A stretch of 64,000 nucleotides of DNA from Pleodorina starrii (Eukaryota > Chlorophyta > Chlorophyceae > Chlamydomonadales > Volvocaceae), in NCBI GenBank assembly GCA_030267565.1, contig BRXU01000004.1:4718501-4782500 (forward strand), written 5' to 3'. A program made the translations under genes and the position numbers. Shown one piece after another: positions 17,401 to 27,832 of this stretch. The notes beneath the pieces are model-generated. The model had not been told where the DNA came from, did not search any database, and saw only the letters and a program-made list of their open reading frames with translations. The stretch's first letter is position 1. Each line of letters starts with the position of its first letter.

Positions 17401-18668
17401 CCTCCGCACCTGTTCGTGCTTCTCGTATCGCAGCTTGGCGATCTCGTCCGTGTCGCCCGTGTACTTGTAAAAGGCGATGGGGTGGAACTGCAGCTCCAGG
17501 GGATCCACCCCCAGGCGGAAGCAGGCCTCCACGGAGCGGGGGGAGGTGGGGATGAGCGCCTGCTCGGGGGCGTTGGGGTCGTTCACCTGCGCAGTTGGGG
17601 GGATGGGGCCCGTGGGGGAGTGGCGTGGGGGGGTGGGGGAGTGGGGTACTGAGCGCGCACGGGGAGAGGGGAGAGGTTAGAGGATACCGGCGCATGGTGG
17701 GTCGCGCGGGGCTGTTGCTGTTGTGGGACGGTCTCGGGTCGCGCCGCGGGGTTACGGGTCGGGTCGGGAGAGTGCGGCAGCGCATCGGAACGCATCGCTG
17801 CCTCGCAGTACCGTGCCATGATGCCATCTCGCTCAAAGCGCAGCGCTGTGATTGCCCGAACCAGATGGACAGCGCGGCGGCGGTGCTGTGGAGCGGCGCG
17901 CGGCCACGCGGCGGCGCGGCTGGGGGTTCGTTGAAGGAGGAGCGCCTGTGTTTGCCCCACGTGTGTGGGGAGTGGGTGATTGCGGACTGTGTTTGAGGGG
18001 GAGGGGAAGGGCCCGCTGCCGCGGGGCAGCGGCCCCAGCGACCCTACGTGGTCTGGCGCCCCGCACTGCCAGCTGCGTTTGAGGCGCGGGGGGGGGGGCG
18101 CTGGCCCACGACAAGCTGGGGCCCCAGTCCAGTCTACGTAGTCCCGTGATGCCCAGCAGTCAGCAAACCCGTGACTCCGCTGCGGACACGGTTTCGGCCC
18201 ACCCCACCCCCACCCCTCCTCCCCGCCCCAGAGGGTGACCACTGGCGGGCGGTCTCAAGCGCAAGGAAAGGCGCATGTGACCCCGCCGGTGAGGAAGCTC
18301 CACCTGGCCCGGAGGGAGGTGGGGGACCGCTCCTCAAATGTCCGTACCTTCTCAATGAGGTCCTGGGGGGTGGGAGGAGGTGTTAAGCGGCGAAGGCGTT
18401 TGGTCAATTCGTGGGGCAGTGGTATGGCTGGTTCTCCTGTCGCCGTCGGTCAAGACCTAAGCGCGCAACACCGCAAGGAACCCGCCACGTCCAGCCCCAT
18501 TCCTCCTCCAAACCCTTCTTCTCCTAGTAACATGCTCTGTCCTTGTACCCCGCGGGGCTGGCGTCGAAGGACTTCAGCGCATCGTCCCCAACTAACAGCA
18601 ACAGCAGGAAAGCCCAGGGAACGCGCCAAACTTACTTGAATAGTAATTTTTGGCTTTGTGCCGGACAT
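14497..18668 (-). CDS. Coiled-coil protein with CCDC177-like N-terminal motif
   Basis: Exons 18636-18668, 18348-18362 (15 nt), 17410-17586, 16608-17113, 15853-16055, 15262-15467 and 14497-14895 join in phase to 512 residues. The start MSGTKPKITIQ precedes a strong GTAAGT donor. Residues ~17-60 contain LIPTSPRSVEACFRLGVDP. A very similar TSPRS-EAC-...-V-P-EL pattern is recalled from the N-terminus of vertebrate CCDC177 (DUF4659). From about residue 130 to the end the protein is an almost unbroken charged Arg/Glu/Lys/Gln heptad-like coiled coil, with no catalytic motif. A structural cytoskeletal or ciliary role is an inference from composition only. The protein ends ...RRPATARV. Confidence 0.85.
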
Positions 18669-20611
18669 CCCCTCCACCTGCGCGGCGCGTGACGGGGCCG
18701 TTAGACGCTGTGGAGGTATGAGGCACGCGAGCCTTCGAAGCACCGGTCGCACCTTTGCCCGCTGCAGATCTGACAGCCATTCTATTGCTGGTCGATGCTG
18801 TTGTTGGTGTGTAATTGTCATGTCTGAAGGGCCGTGGCAGGAAAGGCAGGTACCGTAGTCGCAGCACACCTAACGTTTCCACCACGCAAAATGGCCACAA
18901 CCAAGGGCGTTTTCCCTAGATGCCTGCGTCCATAATGTCCAAGACTAAGCATAAGCGGGTAGGATTGCGGCTCTGGGCCGCGCTTGTCACAGCGGAGCTC
19001 ATTGCAAGTAACGCTAGTAATAATGTGCACCTACTTGCAAAGTATCTTTCAAGCCTAATGTTCCGTGGCGAGCCCTATCCGTGTCTGTTACTGATTTATC
19101 AAGCTGGGAGCACTCGATTGGATAGTAGGTAATAACCTTCGCAGTTGTGTATGTAATATACAAGAGCATGATAGAAACTTTGCTTGTTGCGGCCTGAAAC
19201 AATCTGAGGGGCCTGAACAAAGGAAACACGGACGGCGAGGGTAGTACGGCTGACGACCCTTAGAGAGAACACCTGCCAAGCCAAGTCAAGTTTCCAGGTA
19301 ACGCATGTATAATTAATGTACAAATTACAAGCACATATTTCAGCGCAGAATCATTCTTTAAAAGGGATGGTGCGCCCGCCACCCTCGAACTGCACAACTT
19401 AATTCACGGCACATTTCCAAAGGATCAGGCCACACCAATACAATTGTATATAAAATGTCATACATTTTGGCTGCTAATTTCACCAGCGCTTCTTTCCAAC
19501 ACTTCCGTCCACGGCACTGTTCACTTGCTTACCTCAGTTACCTGCCAGCTCTCATACCATTTGACATCTGCCGTCTCTATGATCAAAATCATTTAGCTTG
19601 CGTATGTGCGATTAATCAAGGGCTTCATCACGCGACAGGCTTGGCGACCCGTGGGTCGCGTGGTCTTCACTTTGTCGGCAGATGTGGATCGCGGCCCTTC
19701 ACCATCTGCTTGTTTTTCCTGAAATTTTGGCATGCACAATTGTAGTGTAGTGTTTCTTTAGCGTGTCTAGAGAGTCCGATGGCGTCCTCAACTTTCAACA
19801 TTGACTACCCTCAGCGGTCAACGCTGACTACGACAGTGAACGCGTAGCCTTTTTGCCCGCCATTGAGTGTGCCAGAGGCTGTGCATGGGCGGACGCCACA
19901 AAACTTGTGTTGTACACCTGTACTGCGCATGCATGCGCCTACATACCGTGCGCGACCCAAATTGGCCTCTAGCGTGCGCTCACAAGGCTTACTCCAGATG
20001 GCCCTAAAGGCATGCATTACCGGTAACAGCAGCGAGGTCCACGGTGACCGCCCGGCACAGCGAGGACCGGGCACCTGGGCCCCAAGTCGAACTCGTGCAC
20101 AAACCGGTAACCGACGCGGAGAGAGTCCTCGATCCTCTCACCCAAGCGATCAAAGCCCCTCCCTCCCTCCCCCCCTTCCCCCTCAAAGAATGTAGTCCCC
20201 ATCATTACCATCACTGTCGAGACGGCGGCCGGGCATCCCATGGCCCCATATGTCTCCTGCGCTTACGGTTGCCGTCCCGGCACTTCTGCAGTTTTGAACG
20301 CGGCCTCGGCGACAGGTCCGCGCCACCGTTGTGCGGTGCCTGCCCCCACTCCCCCCACCCGCTCGTCTACCGCATCCGTCTGCGCCCGCTATCCACTGTA
20401 AACGTACGCGTATACAGCGCGTATACAACCTACCCGAGCTAAGGTAGGGTACGGCGAGGCGAGGCGAGGCGAGGCAGGCAGACAGCATCAAGTAGTCCCT
20501 TATGTGCATACCGGTATGTACAAGCGCAGGCGAGGGGGCGCAGATGACGCCCGCCCGGTCGTGCCCACCCGCCCGTCCCACGATCCTCACTCTTCAAGTC
20601 TTCATGCCATG

Positions 20612-20690
20612 ATGACTGGCACTGGCACTGGCACTAGCACTGGCAGTCTGGCACGCACTAGCACTAGCACTGGCACTAGCACGCTCACCA
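20612..20690. repeat. CACTGG/CACTAG hexamer array
   Basis: Degenerate tandem hexamers (ggcact and agcact alternating) in the spacer downstream of the large low-complexity gene. Confidence 0.75.
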
Positions 20691-21082
20691 CTGGGATTGG
20701 AGCACCTCCCACCCCGCAGTGCGGTGCGTTGCGGGGTGCACCCCACACCCCGTCCTACTAGATCACGGCTGGGCGCAGCGGTGACAGGCGCGGTACGCAG
20801 ACACGCTCCGCTCCTGCCGACCCGCAGCGACGCCCAGCCGCCAGCTGTCGCTCCAGGGTCCTCGCGTCGGGCTTGTGGCAGCCAAGCCGATACACAGACG
20901 CCGCCACAGACCCCGTCCGGTCCGGTCTAGGCCGTCAGCAACAAGACAAGATAAAGTGCACCCACCTAAGAACGGAAACGTGCACACACCATGCCGAGCA
21001 CAGGACTCGACCCCACACCACACACGCACACGAAATGCAACGACTCGCCCCCCTTACCAGCCACACACATACACATACACAG

Positions 21083-21087
21083 TTACA
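21083..21087 (-). terminator. TGTAA-type polyadenylation motif
   Basis: TGTAA on the minus strand, about 160 nt after the stop codon at 21247. TGTAA is the usual volvocalean polyadenylation signal, and position and strand fit. Confidence 0.5.
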
Positions 21088-21246
21088 CACATCCATACAC
21101 ACCGACGAAATGCAACGACCGCATCCCCCACCCGCGCCACTCTGTGCGTCGACCCGTCAAACCCATCAAACCCATTAAATCCGCGTCAAACGAATCCGTG
21201 GAGGTCCAGCCCCCTCCCCACGGCTCTTGCTGCGCGGCGGCACGAC

Positions 21247-24200
21247 TCACGACCGAAGGCCATAGTACCAGGTCAGGTCAGGCCCCGAGTTCGGCGCCCT
21301 GATGTTGTCGTTCGGAAGGTGGGGGCCTCCCCCGTGCAGCGGCGAGGTGGGGCTGGTGGTGGACGGCGCCGGTGGCCGCCGCCCGGCGGGCCCCGAAACC
21401 GTTCCCCCGGACGAGGCGGGCCGCAGGTGGCCGCTGTACGACGCGGCGCCGTGCGGACCTCCGGACAGCCCCGCCGCCGCCGCCGCTGCCGCCGTCGCCG
21501 CTGCGATCGAGGCACCCAGAGACGGCTGCGGGCTCGACGGCGCCGCCCGGAGAAGGTCGATGCTGCCGCTGCCGCTGCCGCTGCCGCCGCTGCCGGCGCC
21601 GCCGGGCCTAGGGCTTGCCGGCGCTCGCAGCAGGCCACCGCTGCTCCCCATCAGCCCCCCCTCCACGCCGCCGTACCCAACGAACCCCATACCCATGCCG
21701 ACGGATCCCCGCGCGAGGCTCCCGCCCCCCGACGGCAATGACGACGAGCCGCCTGCGCCTCCGCCTCCGCTACCTATCCCTATCCCCGGGCGGGGGCTGG
21801 CCGGCGCGCGCGCCTGGCTGCCGGCCCCCATATACTGCTGCTGCTGCTGCTGCTGCAGCGACAGCAGCGGCCGCTCCAAGATGCTGCCGCCGCCGCTTCC
21901 TCCGCCACCGGCGGTGCCGACCGGCCCCACGCCCCCAACCAGCGAGCTGCCGGCGAACTGCCCCGAGTGCGGGTGCGAGTGCGAGAAGGGAGACGGCACG
22001 GTCCCGGTCCCGCCCCCCGGCCCCGCCCAGCTGGTGCTCGCGGCTCGCATCCGGTGGTGCGTGCCCGCGGACCCGTGCAGCGCATCTCCCGATCCGGAGC
22101 CGGAGCCGGGGGCGGGCCGGGGGCTGGGCGGCCGGAACTGGGCCCTGGGGTCCGGCTGGAAGGCGCCGCCGGCGGCCAGCTGCAGCCCCGCCAGGAGGAC
22201 TCCGTCGCTCCCGGAGGAGCCCAACCCATCCAACAGGTGCAGTGCGATAACGGACTCCAGGTCGCTGCCGGAAGAGGATGCGCCGCCGCCTGCGGCGGCG
22301 CCGGCCGTGCCCGGCCGCGCCGCGGCGGCGGCAGCGGCGGCTGCCGCCGCCGCCGGGTGGTGCAGCAGCGACGAGCGCGGGGTCGCGGTTGCGGGCCGCT
22401 GGTGCTGCTGCTGCTGCGGCGGGGCGGTGTGCGGCCGCGGGGAGTTGCTGGCCAGCCAGGCGGCGACCTGCGGCGACGCCTGCTGGAAGGGCGAGGCGGG
22501 ATGGGGCTGGGGCTGGGGATGGAGATGTGGCGGCGGCGGCTGGTGCCGGTGTTGGGGTTGGTGTTGGTGCGGAAGGGGGGAGGGATAGTAGGCGGACGGC
22601 TGCTGCTGCTGCACCTGCTGCTGAAGTTGATGCTGCGAGTGCTGTGATGCCGGCTGCGCCTGCCACGGCTGCTGCTGCTGCGGCTGCTGCTGTGGGTAGT
22701 GTTGCTGTGAGGGGATCTGGCGCACGCCGCTGGTGCGGGAGACGGTGGGCGTCGACAGGGCGCCGCTTCCCGCTGCAGCTGCCGGCCTCGCGACGGCCGC
22801 GAGGCCTGCGCCGCCGTAGCCTGCCGCCACCGCCTGCGAAGAGGTGGACGCCGCGGGTGCTGCCGCCGCCGCCGCCGCAGCGGCAGCACCCGCGCTGCCG
22901 TAATGCTGCAACTGCGGCGACAGGCCTCCGCCACCGCCGCCTACGCCGCCGTAGTATACCGACGTCCGCGGCTGCGGCTGCGGCGGCGGCGGCGGCGAGA
23001 CGACGCCGCGCAGCGCCGACGCCCAGTCGCTCGTGGCTGCCGCCGGCCGCGACGCTGGGGCGCTGGGCGCCCGGGCGGATCCCAGGGCCGAGCCGGGCAG
23101 GGGATGCGAGGCGGAGGCGGCGAGGGGCGTGGGGTAAGACGGCGGTGCGATGTTGGTGGCGGCGCGGGCCGAGGATGATGCCGAGGCTAGGGGCGCTGAG
23201 TCCCAGGTCTGTGTCCCCGACTTGCGCGGCTCCAGCCACTGGTGGTTTTGGTTTTGGTGGCGGTTTTGGTGTTGTTGGTTTTGGTGGTGGTGGTGGTTAC
23301 TGCTGTTGACTGACGTGGTTCGGCGGGAGGAGCGCGCCTGGCCCAGCCAGCGGGTGAAGGTGATGTGCAGTCGGCTGACGTTGGCGGCCTCCTGCGAGGT
23401 TGGGGACATTGGGATGGTGTGGGGGGTGGGCAAGTGCACGCGCATGCAAGGTGGAAGGAAGGGGGTGTGGCAGGCAGGCAGGCAGGCGGGCAGGCGCTTA
23501 AGGAAGCGTTTTGCCGGCGTTGCCGTGGTGGGTGTACGTATCCCCCGGCCGGCCGGCCGGCTAGGCGCGCGATGGCCGTTGCAGCGACGGGCTCGAGGGG
23601 GCGCCACGAGGTTGAAGTTCAATGGCCAGCAAGCCATGGCCAGGCCAGCAAGCAATGGAACTCCCTCTTCCTCCCTTCCTCTTTGGAGCTCTCGCTCGAT
23701 AGCTAGCCAGCTCGCTGTCATCCTTTTTCGCGAGCTAGCACGCACGCCCTCGATCCCAAAGACACACAGCGAGGGAGGTCCATCCACCCCACCGTAACCC
23801 CACCCCACCCCATCGTAACCCCACCGACGCACCAGCAAGTCCATCGACGGTGACACGCCGTCCCACGCCTCCGACCCCGCCCGCGAGTGCGCCGCCGCCA
23901 GCGCCTGCAGCCGTGCCTGCGCCGCCGCCGCAGCGGCCTCCGCCCGGCTGTCCTCCTCCTCATACAGCCCCGAGCCCGAGCCAGCGCCCGAGCCGCCCCC
24001 AGCGGACGGCCCCAGCGCCTTCCGCAGGTACCAGCGGCTCCAGGCCGACAGCAGCAGCCGCCGGAGCTCCGGATCGGGACTGGAGGCGGCACTGGACCGC
24101 CCGCTGCCGCGGCCGCCACCGCCGCCGCCCGCCTGCTCCTGATCAGGTGCCTGCTCCTCGCCATCCGCCGCCGCCGCCGCGGCTGCGGCGGCGGCTGCGC

Positions 24201-27200
24201 CGCCGTCCCTGGCGAACGGCGAGGAGGAGCGGCGGGCCGCCGCTGACGCGGCGGCGGCGGCGGCGGCCGCCGCCGCCACGGACTCCAGCGCGCCGGCTTC
24301 GCCGGCGGCCTCCAGGCTGATCTGCATGGTGGTCAGGCTGGAGCTGGAGCGGGCCGCCGCCTGGCCCTGCCCCGCCGCCTTCGACGGCGACGGCGCGGCG
24401 AAGGGCCGGACGGCCGTCAGCAGGTCCGACAGCGCCGCGCGCATGGCGGAGGAAGTGGCGGCGGAGATGGAGGCCGCGGGCTTTGGCGAGGCGGGCTTCG
24501 TTGCGGCCGCCGCCGGCGGCGACGCCATGGCGTCTACGGCGGCTTCGCCACCGTCGCCGGAGCGCCATGGCTGCGCCGCGGCGGCCGCCGCGGCGATGGT
24601 CGCGGCCGCAGTCGCCGCCGCCTTGTCCGATGTCAGCAGCGGGCTGTTCAGCACCGCCGATAGCCAGGACGGCAGGCCGCTTGCCGACACAACGGGCTCC
24701 GGCGCGCTGGCGCCGGCCTTGGCAGCAGCGCCCGGCTTTGCGGGCGGCGGCGCCGCTGCCGCCGCCGGCGCCCCGGGCTGGCGCCCCGGGCTGCCCAGCG
24801 GCACGGACGGCGACTGCCGGAGCGCCTCCCCCGCTGGACTGGAGCGGCCGCTGCCGCGCCAGGACCCGGACACCAGCGATGGCGAGGAAAGCCGGGATGC
24901 CCCGTCGGCGGCGGCGGCGGTGCGGCCCCGCGACGTCAGCCGCGGCTCCAGAGAGAACGACGGCTCCCCCTCCGCGTCCGCCAGAGTCAGCGAGCCGGCC
25001 GCCTCCGACGCCGTGAGCGACGGCATGCTGCCGAGCAGCTCCGAAACCGCGTCCAGGATCACCTGTTGCTCCAGCTCGCGCGTGAAGCTGGGGCAGGTTT
25101 CGTCGACGCCGGCGGACGGCACCTCCGCCGGGTCGTACGGCAGCGGCGGCGGCGGCGTCCTGCGCCCGCGGCGGGCGGACGGCGGCCCGCGCGGCGTGGC
25201 GACGTGGCGACCGCGCGGGGAGGTGAGGTTATCCACGTCAACGTCGCCGGTCGCCGCGTCCCAGCCGTACTCGTCCTCCGCCATGTCCTGCGTGTAGTTG
25301 GGGGAGACCAGGTCCGGGGGATACGCCGGCGGCGCGTCGCCGCCGCTGGAGGCGTTGCTTCCGGCGCTGCGCCTGCGATGCTGCTGCTGGTCCTGTTCCT
25401 GTTCCTGTGGCCGATCTTTCTTCTGCTGTTGCTGCGCCGCCGCCGCCGCAAGAGGCGCCGGCCGGGCCTGCCGCCACCGCGGCGTCGTCGACGACGCTGC
25501 GCGCCGCCCTGCAGCCGCCGCGGCGGCGCCGCCGGCGCGCAGCGGCGCGTCACGCTCCGCAGCGTCCGCCTCCGTCGTGCCGCCGGCGGTTGCCGTCACT
25601 GACGGCGTCGGCGACGGCCGGTCCCCCTCCGTCGTCGCGGACACACGGAAGCTGCCACCGTCGCCCTTGGCGGCCCCAGCCGCGCCGGACAGCTTCGGCG
25701 CCGGGGCCGTCGGCTCGTCCCCGCCGGCGCCACTGCCGGGCTGCGCCCGGCCGGGGGAGGCGGCGGAGGCCCGCAGGTCGAGGAGGCGCTGCAGGGACTG
25801 TCGGATGCGGCTGCCGTTGGGCGTCTGTCCGCCGCCGCCGCCGGCGTCGGGCTCCACCTCCGCCTTCGCCTCGGCCCGCCCGCGCCTCCACGTTCCCGGG
25901 TCGTCCTCGCCCTCGCCCTCGCCGCCAGCACTGCCCTGTGCCGCCGCCGCCGCCGTGCGCGACGCGGCCTGGACCCGGGCCCCGCCTTCCTTCGCCTCCC
26001 GCTGCTGCAGGCCGCCGCCGGCGCGGCGTCCGCCACCTCCGCGGCTGCGGCTGCGGCCGCGACCGCCGTCGCCGTCATCTTCCTCGTCCAGCGGCGGCGG
26101 CGGCGGCGGCGGCGGCGTGCCGTCGCCGGCGCTGAGGCGCTTCGCGCTGTTGGCCTCGGACACGCTCCGGTGCGCGCGCGCCACCGCCACGTAGCGCCGC
26201 TGCGACAGCACGCTGGCGGCGGCGGAGGAGGGACTCGCGCCGCCGCGGGACAGCGACAGCGCCTCCACGTCGCCGTCGTCTTCATCCACATCAAAAGAGT
26301 CGTACGGCACGCTCCGAAGCTCCTCCACCTCCTCGACATCCTCCCCGTCGTCCTCGCCGCCGGTGTCCCAGTCGACGGCCGCTCCGCGGCCACCCGGTGG
26401 GACACGCGCCGCCGCCGCTGCCGCCGCCGCTGCTGCCCGGCCACCCAGTGCTGCCTTGGCGCCGGAGCCGCCGCCGGCAGCGGCAGCGGCTCGCGGCTCC
26501 GCCGCGACGGCGGAGATGGACCCGCGGCGTTGCTGCTTCGCGGGGTGGTGCTGCGGCCCCCGCCGCCCCCCCACGGCCCCCGCCGCCTCGCCGCCGCCCG
26601 CAGCGCTGCCATCCTCACCGTCCTCCTCCTCCTCCTCTTCCGCCTCCTCCTCCTCCTCCTGGCCGTCTTCCTGGCTATCGCTCCAGCTCGTGGTCGTGGT
26701 GGTGGCGGTGAGGGTGCCAGCCGTGTAGTTCCGCCGGTGCCGCCCGCCGAGGCCGCGGCGGCACCCGCCCCCGCCCCCGCCGCCGCCCCCCGTGACGGCG
26801 ACCGCGCCGCGGGACAAACGGGACGCCTGCAGCTGCCGCTGCGCCGCCGCGGCTCCACCATCCGACCGCGCAGCGCCGCCACGGCGGCCTGCGGCGCCGG
26901 CACCGGCCGCCTCCGCCGGCTTCGGCCGGGCGATGAAGACGGAGTCGTGGGGGAGCTGCGGGTGGGACGCTGCGAGGCTTGCGGCGCGCGCGCGCGACAC
27001 CGGGGAGATGGGCGCGCAGCCGGGCGCGTCGCCGCCGCCCGGCTCCGGCATGTCGGGCGCGTCCAGGCTCAGCGGCGGCAGCGCGATGAGGTCGCCGGTG
27101 GCGGCGGCGGTGGCGGGGGAGCTGTTGTGGGTGCTGCCGCCCTCCTCCCCCTCCTGCGCGAGCACGACCGCCAGCTGCCGCGGCACGACCACCGCGGCCG

Positions 27201-27323
27201 CGGCGGCGGCGGCGGGGCCGCCGCTGAAATGCGCGTGGTGGCCGTGGCCGCCGCTGCGGCTGCGCTCCCGGTGGCGATGGGTGGATGGCTCGGAAAACGA
27301 GTCCAGACGGCTGTCGACGTCGC
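21247..27323 (-). CDS. Large low-complexity protein, 3' part (probably the same gene as 27833-33974)
   Basis: Exons 23833-27323 and 21247-23391, with a phase-0 intron between (donor CTG|GTGCGT, acceptor CGCAG|GAG). They encode about 1,880 residues ending in TWYYGLRS. Ala, Gly, Ser, Gln and Pro dominate, with an acidic run near 26,640 and long Gln/His tracts near 22,500-22,700. The only ordered-looking parts flank the intron: SAWSRWYLRKAL (about 24,030) and LHITFTRWLGQARSSRR (about 23,350). These Trp/Arg helices resemble centrin-binding repeats (Sfi1/POC5 style). The first exon starts at acceptor 27323 in phase 1. If the gene is separate, translation may instead begin at an in-frame ATG at 27453 (1,921 residues). 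No family is recognised. Confidence 0.7.
21836..21860 (-). repeat. Poly-Gln (CAG/CTG) codon repeat
   Basis: A run of CTG on the plus strand encodes consecutive Gln in the minus-strand protein. Similar CTG runs occur at 22410-22420 and 22600-22700. They are part of the coding sequence, not an element. Confidence 0.75.
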
Positions 27324-27659
27324 CTGCGTGTGGGCACCAGCGAGCCAACAGTGTCAAGGGAGGGGACATGACAGGAACATGGCGGGAACGAACGGTGGCG
27401 CGCGGTATGCGGTGTGCGGTGTGCGGTAGGCAGGAGGTGGAGGTGGAGGTCATGGGTGTGAAGCTGTAGCCGGGGGGACTGGGGAATCGCCTGTGGCGCT
27501 GTTCCTTGATACGGGAAGAGCCACCACGCTACGCGGCGAGGAGGGGCGTCGGGAACAGTGGCCGAGGGAGAAAGACTCCCTCCCCAGACCCCACACACCC
27601 ATGAGACCCATCTGCAGAGGCCCCTGCGGCCATTTCCCCCACCGACCAAGTTTCCTCAC

Positions 27660-27780
27660 GCCACGTCACGCTTTGTGTTAGTTTTTTTTTGCTTTTTAAA
27701 ATTATTCATAATAATCGAAATTTAGAAAAAAGTTAACAAAAAATGATTACATAACAAGACTTTCTTGTAACTAGGATTTA
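27660..27780. other. Isolated AT-rich island
   Basis: Roughly 110 bp of mostly A/T (runs of T8 and A6, little C/G) within DNA that is otherwise extremely GC-rich. It includes a TGTAA on the minus strand near 27745 and a small hairpin-capable stretch (acaaga-ctt-tcttgt, about 27756-27770). It is either intronic or the space between two genes, depending on the model for 21247-33974. Confidence 0.7.
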
Positions 27781-27832
27781 TCTTTGACTATGACCAGCTC
27801 CGGCAGCGCAGCTTGCCCGTCACGGCACCTAC

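Larger units (their letters stand above)
18669..21246. other. Intergenic region of lower GC
   Basis: Upstream of the coiled-coil gene and downstream of the large low-complexity gene. The stretch 18900-19800 is visibly more AT-rich than the coding DNA and presumably holds the promoter and 5' UTR of the coiled-coil gene. I see no coding frame, tRNA or element ends. Short repeats occur at 20455-20480 (AGGCG) and 20612-20690. Confidence 0.55.

Noticed and set aside
22278..27429. Many long plus-strand frames opposite the low-complexity gene
   Set aside because: GC-rich antisense frames of Ala/Arg/Gly composition shadow the minus-strand exons and show no domain or phase-consistent splicing.
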